From SAR202 cluster bacterium (GTDB lineage: Bacteria > Chloroflexota > Dehalococcoidia > Lucifugimonadales > GCA-2719675): a stretch of DNA of 64,000 nucleotides. The stretch spans positions 62,001 to 126,000 of the forward strand of contig VFGW01000006.1 in NCBI GenBank assembly GCA_009392295.1, written 5' to 3'. Numbering within the stretch: position 1 is the first letter of the stretch; the number at the start of each line of letters is the position of its first letter. The position numbers and the translations under genes are program-made. Of the stretch, positions 29,845 to 39,754 are shown in pieces. Below the pieces are notes generated by a model. It saw only the letters and a list, made by a program, of their open reading frames with translations. It did not search any database and was not told where the DNA came from.

Positions 29845-31548
29845 ATGGGAAACAAATCTGAATTGCCAAATCAAATAAGCAATAATTTCATACAAGAAAT
29901 TATTGAAAATCAAATTAATTCTAATGAATCTGATCAGAAATTAGTAACTAGATTTCCACCAGAACCAAATGGATATTTACACATAGGACATGCAAAATCT
30001 ATTTCAATTAATTTTGAACTTGCAAAAATTTATGAAGGGAAATGTCATCTAAGATTTGACGATACTAATCCAACTAAGGAAAGTCCACATTTCATTGAAT
30101 CTATAAAAAAAGATATAAAGTGGCTAGGATGGGATTGGGGCTCTAACTTGTTTTATGCTTCTGATTATTTCCAACAATTATTTGAATACGCAACAAAATT
30201 AACTTTAGATGGTAAAGCTTACGTAGATGAATCCAGCCAAGAACAAATTCGAGAATTAAGAGGAACTTTAAATTCTCCTGGACTTGAAAGTAAATATCGT
30301 AATCGACCAATAAGTGAAAATATTTCCCTACTAAACAGAATGAAGAATGGTGATTTTGAAGAAGGTGCTATGGTACTTCGTGCAAAAATCGACATGAAAT
30401 CTGGAAATATCAACTTGAGAGACCCCGTACTTTACAGAATCATTAAAACACCTCATTTTAAAACTGGTACACAATGGAAAATTTACCCTACATATGACTT
30501 TGCCCATGGGCAATCAGATTCTATTGAAAAAATTACCCATTCAATTTGTACTATGGAATTTGAAGATCATAGACCATTATATAATTGGTTAATAGAAAAT
30601 ATTAATATACATCACCCGCAACAAATAGAATTTGCTAGATTAAACCTGAGCTACACTGTTTTAAGTAAAAGGAAATTATCTGAACTAGTAGAAAATAAAC
30701 ATGTTCAAGGCTGGGATGATCCAAGGATGCCAACAATTTCTGGATTACGTAAAAGAGGATATACTGCAGAATCAATTAAAAACTTTTGCAACAAAATTGG
30801 AGTAGCTAAGAGGCAAAACACTGTTGAAATCCAACTTCTAGAGCACTGTGTTAGAGAAGATTTAAATAAAAATTGCAAACGTATAATGGGAGTAATAAAT
30901 CCTCTGAAAGTTGTGATTACCAATTATCCTGAAAACAAATCAGAAAAACTAGAAGCTATTAACAACCCAGAACAACCTGAAATGGGATCTAGGCAAATCG
31001 AATTTAGTAGAGAAATTTACATTGACTCAGATGATTTCATGGAGAATCCTCCTAAAAAGTATTTCCGTCTTTCACCTGGCAAAGAAGTTCGGCTCAGATA
31101 TGGCTACATTATAAAATGTACTAATGTAATTAGAGATAAGATTTCAAACAAAATTATCCAAATTGAATGTGAATACGATCCACAAACTAAAGGTGGATAT
31201 GCACCTGACGGCAGAAAAATCAAAGGTACAATTCATTGGGTTTCATCTGCAAATTCATTCACAACTCAAGTAAATTTATTCCATAATCTCTTTACAGTAG
31301 AAAAACCAGATGAACATGATTCTATCACAGAAGTTCTCAACCCAAATTCTATAGAAGTTTTTAGTGAAGCAAAAATCGAAAACCACTTATTACAAGCAAA
31401 ACCAGATGAAAAATTTCAATTCGAACGACTTGGCTATTTTTGTGTAGATCAAATTAATCCTAATAACAATCTACCCATATTCAATCGAACTGTTACTTTA
31501 CGTGATTCGTGGAATAAGATCCAAAAATCAAATAAATCTTCGTCTTAA
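29845..31548 (+). CDS. glnS: Glutaminyl-tRNA synthetase
   Basis: TRFPPEPNGYLHIGHAKSISINF (HIGH), VLSKRKL (KMSKS-equivalent), RFDDTNPTKE. Confidence 0.96.
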   Translation: MGNKSELPNQISNNFIQEIIENQINSNESDQKLVTRFPPEPNGYLHIGHAKSISINFELAKIYEGKCHLRFDDTNPTKESPHFIESIKKDIKWLGWDWGSNLFYASDYFQQLFEYATKLTLDGKAYVDESSQEQIRELRGTLNSPGLESKYRNRPISENISLLNRMKNGDFEEGAMVLRAKIDMKSGNINLRDPVLYRIIKTPHFKTGTQWKIYPTYDFAHGQSDSIEKITHSICTMEFEDHRPLYNWLIENINIHHPQQIEFARLNLSYTVLSKRKLSELVENKHVQGWDDPRMPTISGLRKRGYTAESIKNFCNKIGVAKRQNTVEIQLLEHCVREDLNKNCKRIMGVINPLKVVITNYPENKSEKLEAINNPEQPEMGSRQIEFSREIYIDSDDFMENPPKKYFRLSPGKEVRLRYGYIIKCTNVIRDKISNKIIQIECEYDPQTKGGYAPDGRKIKGTIHWVSSANSFTTQVNLFHNLFTVEKPDEHDSITEVLNPNSIEVFSEAKIENHLLQAKPDEKFQFERLGYFCVDQINPNNNLPIFNRTVTLRDSWNKIQKSNKSSS

Positions 31549-31554
31549 GTTATT

Positions 31555-32751
31555 ATGAATACTCATCAAAAACAATTACTTTACTTCACTTGTTTTGCAC
31601 ATGCTGTGTCTGATTCATGGCATGTACTTTTTCCTACATTATTATTTCTAATTACTAAAGATTATGACAACATAGCAATTCTAGGATTATTTAACAGCAT
31701 AATTTTGGTAGCTGCTGGAATTTCAGGTGTATTAGCAGGATATCTATCCGATAAATATTACTCTGATAAAATGATTGGTTATTTTGGAATATTTAGTACT
31801 ATTGGATGTTTAATAATATTTTTTTCATCCAATCAAACAATATTAATGCTAGGACTTATAGTCTTTGGGATTGGTACAGGAATTTATCACCCTGTAGGTC
31901 TTTCTTTAATAACTAGAAATATTAAAAAAGCAGCAAATGCATTAGGAATTCATGGAATGTCAGGGCTATTAGCGTTGGGCATAATTCCAATTACAGCCAT
32001 TACAATAGGCTTAGAATTCGGTTGGAAAATCAACTTTTTATTAGCTGGAATAATTTCTTCATTAGTAATTTTGTCAGTACCTTTAATTCCTAAAAACTAT
32101 AGAAATCCAAAAAACAAGGATTCGGAAAACGATTCTGTAAATATCAATTCATTTAAAAAACTACTCCTTGAAAAACATATAATAATAATTTTTGCATCAT
32201 CTACGCTACGTCAATTTACTCTTATAGCTTTTTTTACATTTATAGCATTCGGAATTGCAACCACAGGTGGAATTGGTGAAAATAAATTTGGTATCTTTTC
32301 AACAACAGGTATATTAACAACAATAATTTTTTTAATTGGAGCTATAGGCAATTTTATTGGCGGTAAAATAGGGTCTCAATTCTCTGTAGAAAAAACTTTG
32401 ACAATTTACACATTCTTGCTTATTCCATTTTTGTTACTATTAGGGACATTGGAAAAATATCCATTTATATTATCAGCAGCAATTACTGCATTAATACTTA
32501 ATGGTATAGACCCTCTTTTACAAAGCTTAATCGGAAAATTTACACCAAGAAATATGCAAGGTAAGGCCTTCGCAATTTTATATGGTATAGGTCAAACACT
32601 TGGATCATCTTCTAGCTATTTTTCAGCAATCATATTAAGTAGATTTGGACTAAAGTATGTATTTCTAATTTCTTCAATATTTCCTTTAGTTACTATACCT
32701 CTATTAATTTCTGGGTTTTGGATATATAAGTCAAAAAAACAACTTTATTAG
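31555..32751 (+). CDS. MFS transporter (FSR-like)
   Basis: 12 hydrophobic segments; FAHAVSDSWHVLFPTLL..., IGTGIYHPVGLSLI, GMSGLLALGIIPI. Confidence 0.85.
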   Translation: MNTHQKQLLYFTCFAHAVSDSWHVLFPTLLFLITKDYDNIAILGLFNSIILVAAGISGVLAGYLSDKYYSDKMIGYFGIFSTIGCLIIFFSSNQTILMLGLIVFGIGTGIYHPVGLSLITRNIKKAANALGIHGMSGLLALGIIPITAITIGLEFGWKINFLLAGIISSLVILSVPLIPKNYRNPKNKDSENDSVNINSFKKLLLEKHIIIIFASSTLRQFTLIAFFTFIAFGIATTGGIGENKFGIFSTTGILTTIIFLIGAIGNFIGGKIGSQFSVEKTLTIYTFLLIPFLLLLGTLEKYPFILSAAITALILNGIDPLLQSLIGKFTPRNMQGKAFAILYGIGQTLGSSSSYFSAIILSRFGLKYVFLISSIFPLVTIPLLISGFWIYKSKKQLY

Positions 32752-32805
32752 AAATCTAATGAAATTTAAAGTACAATATAAAAATATATATAAATATCTA
32801 GCACC

Positions 32806-33366
32806 ATGGAGATTAAAATGAAAAGTAGACTTTCCCTTTTAATTCTAACTATAATATCAACATCATTGATGATCAATTGTTCTGGAGGAGATAATTCTAG
32901 TGGACAAGGTGTATTACTAGCCCCAACAGTTTCAAAAACAATTACATCTACACAATCAGTCCAACAAAACCAAACAGCTAAGGAAACTGCTATGACTGAA
33001 TTAGAGTTAACAGGCTGGGATTCTTTCGAATACAAAAACTTAACAATTAGTGCTGGGCACGTTACTGGAGGTGGCACCACCAAAGTAGAGTTTTGTATGC
33101 TTGATGGTGATGGTATGCCACTTGGTTCAGCTATAGGTTCTGGGGTTGAAATTCTTGATGAAGCACGCTGTATGTATACAAATATTACAGGTGGTGAAGG
33201 TGCAAAACGATATATGGTTGGTTTAACAAAAGTCAGGATCCCCTGTCATGCGGCTGAATCATGTATATTTATGGACAAATGGGTTCTTAGCTCTGGAGTT
33301 AAAAGAGTAGACACTAATTACAGGCCTGTTCAAGAACAACAAAAAGCTGGAAATAAAAGAGATTAA
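32806..33366 (+). CDS. Hypothetical lipoprotein
   Basis: Signal plus lipobox SLMINCSGGDNSSG (true start probably 32818, MKSRLSLL); no recognised domain. Confidence 0.65.
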   Translation: MEIKMKSRLSLLILTIISTSLMINCSGGDNSSGQGVLLAPTVSKTITSTQSVQQNQTAKETAMTELELTGWDSFEYKNLTISAGHVTGGGTTKVEFCMLDGDGMPLGSAIGSGVEILDEARCMYTNITGGEGAKRYMVGLTKVRIPCHAAESCIFMDKWVLSSGVKRVDTNYRPVQEQQKAGNKRD

Positions 33367-33415
33367 TTCGAATATTTATTCACCTTCCCTAACTTAACAA
33401 TATAGGGATTTTTAA

Positions 33416-34339
33416 TTGAAGATAGGGTTAAAACTTCATCATTCTGGTTCTGGAGCATCACCAGAACATATGTTGAGTTGGCTAAATTTCGCAGAAAAAA
33501 TTGGTGTCCACTTGCTTATGACTTCTGATCACATTGCTTTAACACCTGAAGTTTTAGAAATGTATCCAGAACCATACTTTGAACCTTTCACAAATTTAGC
33601 TTGGCTAGCTGGTCAAAGCAAGAAAATTGAACTAGGTACTAGTGTAATAGTAGTTCCATACAGGCATCCTTTAACAACTAGTCATTTAGTAGCAAATATA
33701 GATCAACTAAGTAATGGAAGATTTATTTTGGGAATCGGTGTAGGTTATGTAGAAAGTGAATTCACGGCACTAAATATCCCTTTTAAATCTAGGGGGAAAA
33801 TTACAGATGATTATTTAGAAGCAATGAAAAATGCATGGACTCAAGAAACTGTTGCACATCAAAGTAAATTTTTATCTTATTCAAACATTAAAATTTCTCC
33901 TAAACCTATCCAAAAACCCCACCCTCCAATTTGGGTAGGTGGAAACTCTATTTATGCAATCAAAAGAGCCGTAATATTTGAATCAAGTTGGCATCCTATA
34001 GAAATTACTAAAAAATGGTTACATGAAAAAGGCCTGCCCTTACTGCAAAAAATATCAATTGAACATAATAAACCAATTCCTCAAATTTGCCCAAGAATCT
34101 TATGTCAAGTTTATAAAGAAAAATTACCCGAAGACTCCAGAAGACTTGGAGAAGGTAGTATCAATCAAATACATGAAGATTTAAAATTCTTGGATTCGAT
34201 CGGGGCAAAATATGTTATATTTGATACTAAAAGATATAGTAAAACTTCTAACCTTCATACACACCATAGAGAAGCTTGGCGAAATTTTTCTATGATTGTA
34301 AATAAATCACTTGATTTAGAAAATCAAAGAATCAGATAA
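33416..34339 (+). CDS. LLM-class (luciferase-like, F420/FMN) oxidoreductase (TTG start)
   Basis: MKIGLKLHHSGSGASPEHML, LGTSVIVVPYRHPLTTSHLVANIDQLSNGRFILGIGVGYVESEF, KPHPPIWVGGNS. Confidence 0.92.
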   Translation: MKIGLKLHHSGSGASPEHMLSWLNFAEKIGVHLLMTSDHIALTPEVLEMYPEPYFEPFTNLAWLAGQSKKIELGTSVIVVPYRHPLTTSHLVANIDQLSNGRFILGIGVGYVESEFTALNIPFKSRGKITDDYLEAMKNAWTQETVAHQSKFLSYSNIKISPKPIQKPHPPIWVGGNSIYAIKRAVIFESSWHPIEITKKWLHEKGLPLLQKISIEHNKPIPQICPRILCQVYKEKLPEDSRRLGEGSINQIHEDLKFLDSIGAKYVIFDTKRYSKTSNLHTHHREAWRNFSMIVNKSLDLENQRIR

Positions 34340-34367
34340 TTAATGAAAATATTCATAGGATAATAAC

Positions 34368-35816
34368 ATGACACAAACTAGAATAGACGCAAAAACATTT
34401 AGACAATTATTTTTAGATGATTTTATTATCGAAAGATCAATAAATATTTCAAAATCATTACATTCTCCTGAACCAAAAGGCACTGTTTTAACCGGTGATC
34501 AAACCTTTCAACAAGTAGGTGTACAAACCAGATCAGCACCTCAATGGAATTCTCAAAAACAAATTTGGGAATGGTTTTACTGGGCATACTATGACAATAA
34601 TACAGATGCTAGAAAAGATCATTATGCAATATCAAAAGATGGAATCAATTGGGAAACTCCTAATCTAGGATTATATGAATTTAATGGAGCAAAAAATATT
34701 CCATTTGACATATCAGATAATCCTATAGCTTATGGTGACTATATGTACCATATCTTAAGAGATGAAAATGAAGAAAACCCTGATAAAAGATATAAGGGGT
34801 TCTTTGGAGCAAGTGGTAGAAAAGTTGGATTCTCACCAAATGGATTAGAATGGACATTTCCTAATATTCCAAAAATTCCTAGTTATGATGAATCACATTT
34901 AACATATGATGAGCAATCAAATCAATTTATTGCATCCGTAAAACTTCATACTGAATGGGGAAGATCTATATTTCTAACTAAAAGTGATAATTTTCTTGAA
35001 TGGAGTACTCCAAAATTAATATTCCATTCTGATGAAATAGATAACCAAAATAGAATCAAAAGAATTCAATTTGCAGCAGATCATCCAGAATATCTTGCTC
35101 CACCTGTGATTGAAGATAATGGGTATATTGCTCAAGTTTACCAAATGGCTATAATGCCATACCAAGGAATATATGTTGGATTTCCATTAATGTTTAACCC
35201 TGCTGGACCAAGTAAAAATAATTTCACTGGATTAAACCAAACCGAATTAACAGTCTCAAGGGATCTTGAAAATTGGGATAGGGTAGCAAATCGAGAACTG
35301 TTTTTAGGCATAGAAAAATACGACACTAAAAACTTTGGTTATCAACAAATCTTGCCTACAAGTAGACCCATCATAAAAGATAATGGAGAAATTTGGGTTT
35401 ACTATAATGCATTTAGATTTAGAGGATTACCCGAACAATTCTCTAAACCATTCCAAAAATTTATTAAATCAAATCAAAAAAGTGCTATATGTTTAGCTAC
35501 ATTAAGACCAGATGGCTTCGTATCTTTAGATGCTAAAAATCAAGGTATTGTTATTACTAAACCTATAAAAATTGATGACAAATCATCAATTCATATCAAT
35601 GTTGATTCAGCAAATGGATATTTAGCTGCTGAAATATTAGATCCAGTATCTATGGAGCCTTTGTCTGGATATACATTTGAAAATTGTGAAAAAATATCTG
35701 AAGATTCTACTAACAAAAAAATTAACTGGAATAATACAGACAAAATAAATACTGAAACAGTGAGACTAAAATTTATATTAGAAAAATCTAGCTTATACTC
35801 CTTCTGGATTAAGTAA
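34368..35816 (+). CDS. Glycoside-hydrolase-like (GH32/43-type beta-propeller) protein, copy 1
   Basis: FRQLFLDDFIIERS start typical of GH32/43-like proteins; paralogous to the next gene over full length. Confidence 0.65.
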   Translation: MTQTRIDAKTFRQLFLDDFIIERSINISKSLHSPEPKGTVLTGDQTFQQVGVQTRSAPQWNSQKQIWEWFYWAYYDNNTDARKDHYAISKDGINWETPNLGLYEFNGAKNIPFDISDNPIAYGDYMYHILRDENEENPDKRYKGFFGASGRKVGFSPNGLEWTFPNIPKIPSYDESHLTYDEQSNQFIASVKLHTEWGRSIFLTKSDNFLEWSTPKLIFHSDEIDNQNRIKRIQFAADHPEYLAPPVIEDNGYIAQVYQMAIMPYQGIYVGFPLMFNPAGPSKNNFTGLNQTELTVSRDLENWDRVANRELFLGIEKYDTKNFGYQQILPTSRPIIKDNGEIWVYYNAFRFRGLPEQFSKPFQKFIKSNQKSAICLATLRPDGFVSLDAKNQGIVITKPIKIDDKSSIHINVDSANGYLAAEILDPVSMEPLSGYTFENCEKISEDSTNKKINWNNTDKINTETVRLKFILEKSSLYSFWIK

Positions 35817-35841
35817 GTGTAACTATAAAGGAATATTCCTA

Positions 35842-37305
35842 GTGAATAATGAACCCATTGATACAAAAAAATATAAACAATTATTTTTGGATAATTTTGC
35901 AATAGAAAGATCTAGTAATGTTTCACAAACACTACACCAACCCGACCCCCAAGGACCTGTATTAGAAGCAAATTCTAATTTCAACCAAACAGGCACTCAA
36001 ACTAGATGTTCGCCTCAATGGAATTCACAAAAAAAAGCTTGGGAATGGTGGTATTGGGCATTTTATGGTGAGGTAGCTGAAGCTAGAAAATGTCATTATG
36101 CAATTTCAAAAGATGGAATCAATTGGGAAACCCCTGATCTAGGATTATATGAATTCAATGGAGCAGGTAATATACCTTGGGATATACCTGGAGAACCAAC
36201 TTCTGATGGTGATTATCTATATCATGTAATATTGGATGAGTCATCACAAAACAAAAAAGAAAAATACAAAGGATTATTTGGTACTCTACATAGAAAAATT
36301 GGAATTTCTTCAGATGGATTGAAATGGGAATTTCCTGATATTCCAAAAATTCCATCCCATGACGAATCTCATTTGACTTTTGATGAACAATCAAATCAAT
36401 ATATTGCTTCCATAAAACATGAAACACAATGGGGACGTTCAGTATATTTATCTACCAGCAAGAATTTTTATGAATGGACTGAACCAAAACTGATTTTTCA
36501 CACTGATGAAATAGATAACGAAAATAGAATTAAAAGAATCCAATTTGCTACTAATCATCCAGAATACTTATCTCCAGAGATAATTGATGAAACAGCAGGT
36601 GGATATACCGCTCAAGTCTACAATATGGCTATAATGCCTTATCATGGAATATATATCGGTTTCCCTCTGATTTTTAACCCCTCTGGACCAAGTAGAGGTA
36701 ATCATGACGGATTAAATTTAACTGAACTAACAGTATCTAGAGATCTTCATAAATGGGATAGAGTAGCAAACCGAGAACTATTTTTAGGCCTAGAAAAATG
36801 GAAATGGGATGGCAGTAATTATGCAACTGCACAAAATTTAATTACTGGAAGACCTATTATCAAAGAGGATGGCGAAATTTGGATTTACTATAACGGACTT
36901 CGATTCAGAGGACATCCAAATTCCCCTTCAGATAAAATGAATGCATTTTTACAAACACATAAAAAGATGACTGGGATTTGTTTAGCAAAACTAAGAGCAG
37001 ATGGTTTCGTTTCAATGGACGCAAAAAAACAAGGGATTATTATAACTAAACCAATAAAAATAAATCAGTCAAAATCTATCCATGTCAATATTGATTCAAC
37101 TGCTGGATATTTTGCTGCAGAAATACTAGACCCTATATCTATGGAACCATTACCTGGCTATACATTTGAAAATTGTGAAAAAATATCTGAAGATTCTACT
37201 AACAAAAAAATCAATTGGAACACTACTGAAAAAATAAATACTAAAACAGTGAGAATAAAATTTATTTTGGAAAAATCTAGCTTATACTCTTTCTGGACAA
37301 GGTGA
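35842..37305 (+). CDS. Glycoside-hydrolase-like (GH32/43-type beta-propeller) protein, copy 2
   Basis: YKQLFLDNFAIERS start; WNSQKKAWEWWYWAFYG...HYAISKDGINWETPDLGLYEFNGAGNI parallels copy 1. Confidence 0.65.
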   Translation: MNNEPIDTKKYKQLFLDNFAIERSSNVSQTLHQPDPQGPVLEANSNFNQTGTQTRCSPQWNSQKKAWEWWYWAFYGEVAEARKCHYAISKDGINWETPDLGLYEFNGAGNIPWDIPGEPTSDGDYLYHVILDESSQNKKEKYKGLFGTLHRKIGISSDGLKWEFPDIPKIPSHDESHLTFDEQSNQYIASIKHETQWGRSVYLSTSKNFYEWTEPKLIFHTDEIDNENRIKRIQFATNHPEYLSPEIIDETAGGYTAQVYNMAIMPYHGIYIGFPLIFNPSGPSRGNHDGLNLTELTVSRDLHKWDRVANRELFLGLEKWKWDGSNYATAQNLITGRPIIKEDGEIWIYYNGLRFRGHPNSPSDKMNAFLQTHKKMTGICLAKLRADGFVSMDAKKQGIIITKPIKINQSKSIHVNIDSTAGYFAAEILDPISMEPLPGYTFENCEKISEDSTNKKINWNTTEKINTKTVRIKFILEKSSLYSFWTR

Positions 37306-37354
37306 TCACGTATATAAGCATATAAAAAAATTTAATTAAAATAGCTACAAAAAA

Positions 37355-37654
37355 TCAATGCCAAGACAAACGGATATCTCTCCAAAACCTTAAAGGTAAT
37401 TGAATCCCTGAATGATCATTTATATAGTTAGTTTGTATAAACCAGTCAATAATATCGAAAGAATAAATAGGTACTATGAGTAAACCAATAGAAAATATTA
37501 TTGAAAAAATATTGTTCATAGATTTATAAACAACAGGATAATTTTCAAATACTTTAAAAAATTTTAAATTTTTTAAAGTATTTGAAATGTAAAGTGAAAT
37601 AACGAAATAAGAAATCCAAAAAATTATAGCCAGTATGACAATAAATGTATACAT
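37355..37654 (-). CDS. Small membrane protein (99 aa)
   Basis: Two hydrophobic segments, MYTFIVILAIIFWISYFVISLY and IFSIIFSIGLLIVPIY. Confidence 0.5.
   Translation of the reverse strand: MYTFIVILAIIFWISYFVISLYISNTLKNLKFFKVFENYPVVYKSMNNIFSIIFSIGLLIVPIYSFDIIDWFIQTNYINDHSGIQLPLRFWRDIRLSWH
37543..37587. repeat. 45-bp near-perfect palindrome (22-bp arms, 1-nt centre)
   Basis: TTTCAAATACTTTAAAAAATTT-T-AAATTTTTTAAAGTATTTGAAA. Confidence 0.9.
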
Positions 37655-37838
37655 AAATAAAATTATACAGAGTTTCTAATACTAACAAAAGATACACTGA
37701 AAAATTAACAATCACAGTAAAATGAACACATAAATTTTTTGTATAGTAATAACTGTTCTATTGTTAATTATTCAAAATAACTTTAAAGTGCAAAAGTAAA
37801 TTTCTACAAAACAGATAACTTAATCACGTATTTTTATA

Positions 37839-38249
37839 CTATCCAAGTTCGTGAAGTTCCCAAGTAGCTATGCCTTCAGCATCTACATTCCAGTAATAAA
37901 CAACACACATTCCATTTAGTTTAGACAGTGATGGGGCAGAAGTTTGAAAATAACAAACACCTTTCCATGCACTACCACCATCAGGTGTATTAACTCCAAC
38001 TCCAGTAGCAGAGAATGTAGCTACTCCATCAGAAACCGCAATAAAGCCTGAATCTGGGCACTCGCCTTGCCAATGACCGCCAGGCTTCATTTCAGCTTGA
38101 TAAGTGGCAAAAGAACCAAATACATCAACATCTAAAATATTACCCGATATGCCAACAGCAGTAACTTCCATCCTAGGTCTACCTTCTATAGAGGGTAAAA
38201 CTCTTGGAGAAGTAGAAGATTTTATAGTTCCAATTTTTTTTAATGACAT
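37839..38249 (-). CDS. Hypothetical protein (136 aa)
   Basis: MSLKKIGTIKSSTSPRVLPSIEGRPRMEV...; good SD (aaaggaatcaatATG) supports the 38249 start rather than 38306. Confidence 0.6.
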   Translation of the reverse strand: MSLKKIGTIKSSTSPRVLPSIEGRPRMEVTAVGISGNILDVDVFGSFATYQAEMKPGGHWQGECPDSGFIAVSDGVATFSATGVGVNTPDGGSAWKGVCYFQTSAPSLSKLNGMCVVYYWNVDAEGIATWELHELG

Positions 38250-38458
38250 ATTGATTCCTTTATTTTTTATAATAACTTTTAATTTATTTTTGTTATATAG
38301 AAGCATTATATCAAGTATATAAGATTAAGTTAATTAGAAGCAATCGACTATTTCCATACAGAATTCATACGTATTAGATTATATTCAAAAGATATTTTAA
38401 AAAATGTTGAATTACATAAACGCTCTAAAAACATATATATCTAATCCAGCAAAATAAT

Positions 38459-38649
38459 ATGCATTTAATAATTTATATTTTTATAATATACGCATTTATA
38501 TTTTATATTTACAAATATTACGAATAAATAAATTATCATTATTAAATATAATTTAATTAAAAAAAATATAATATCTATAAAAATGCATTAAAAATTAAAA
38601 TTTTAGAAAAAAACGCATGAATAAATATAATTTTTATATATTTTATGCA
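38459..38649. promoter_or_regulatory. Extremely AT-rich upstream region with spaced (A)TGCAT/(A)CGCAT motifs
   Basis: ATGCAT 38459, ACGCAT 38490, ATGCAT 38583, ACGCAT 38613, ATGCA 38645; spacing 31, 30 and 32 bp within clusters. Confidence 0.3.
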
Positions 38650-38690
38650 AAAACTATTGATTTTTAATAAATTAGTGCTAAAATAGCAAA

Positions 38691-39662
38691 ATGACTAGAC
38701 CTAAAATACAACAATCAACTATAGAGAAAATATTAACCGTATGGATTAATTCAGGAGGGTTAAATAAAGATTTCTCTCTGCCTGCAACAGAAATTCATAG
38801 GCGCATAAAAGCTCTTTACGGAGAAATAGTTTCTATCCGAAAAGTACAACAAATAATTTCAGATTTTAAACAATCGAATTCTGCATTGCTATTCAACAAA
38901 TTTCCAATATTGACATGGGAGCCTGAAAATGAAGGTAGTGAAAACAGAGCTTTACTTTTTAAAATGAGAAAATTGAAAACTCAATGTTATTTAAATCAAG
39001 ATGGTATAAATGAAGATTGTTTATTATATGAACATGAAGCCAAATGGGCAATTAAGAATAATTATTCTTTAGCTACAGCAAATGATTTAATAAATATTTT
39101 AATCACATTGCTATATTCGAATCGTGAGAAATTAGGATATTATATGCAGCCTTCAACTTCATATAAAGACTTAGACTCTATTCTTACTTGGCAGCCTTGG
39201 TTAGGCGGAAAGTATTTTCGTGACTATGAAAATACTATATTACTAGGAATATCTGAAAAACCCAAAGTCACCTTTGTAGATTACGACGAAATGAATATAC
39301 CAAAAGTATTTCTAGAGGGTGTTGATGCATTATTATTTGGATTTTGTTCGATAATTTATAATCCAAAAACAATCAATTGCATGGTTAAATCAACTGAAAA
39401 ATTTGATTTTTTCCATTCCTCAAATGTTACTAATCATTCGTCAATCGAACATTCAAAATCTAAATCGGTTCAATCAATACCAAAGATACTAACAGGTGAA
39501 AATTTATTTAAAAATCCACATCCAACAATCAAGCATTTAACACAAAAAGAAAAAATAGAATTAGCAAATTGGTTAGCTGTTTCGCATAATGTAAAAGGTA
39601 AAGACTCTGAATATGTAAAATCTTGGGAACACGAAATAGCGGAAACGTACGGCGGAAAATAA
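38691..39662 (+). CDS. Orphan protein with N-terminal HTH-like region
   Basis: LPATEIHRRIKALYGEIVSIRKVQQIISDFKQ looks like a winged-HTH segment; remainder unrecognised. Confidence 0.5.
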   Translation: MTRPKIQQSTIEKILTVWINSGGLNKDFSLPATEIHRRIKALYGEIVSIRKVQQIISDFKQSNSALLFNKFPILTWEPENEGSENRALLFKMRKLKTQCYLNQDGINEDCLLYEHEAKWAIKNNYSLATANDLINILITLLYSNREKLGYYMQPSTSYKDLDSILTWQPWLGGKYFRDYENTILLGISEKPKVTFVDYDEMNIPKVFLEGVDALLFGFCSIIYNPKTINCMVKSTEKFDFFHSSNVTNHSSIEHSKSKSVQSIPKILTGENLFKNPHPTIKHLTQKEKIELANWLAVSHNVKGKDSEYVKSWEHEIAETYGGK

Positions 39663-39754
39663 TATAGATCTCTTGGGTTGAGCAGTCTGTATGAAAACTT
39701 GGGTTAGAATTTCTCCTGCAAGCGTGCATTGGTTAAAAATTTTTAGGAAAATAA

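Noticed and set aside
32766-33083. 105-aa minus-strand ORF
   Set aside because: Antisense to the lipoprotein gene, which has a convincing signal peptide and lipobox on the plus strand.
35591-35902. 103-aa minus-strand ORF (also 36155..36427 and 35138..35326)
   Set aside because: Shadow ORFs antisense to the tandem GH-like genes.
39529-39729. 66-aa minus-strand ORF
   Set aside because: Overlaps the end of the orphan HTH-like gene; no supporting motif.
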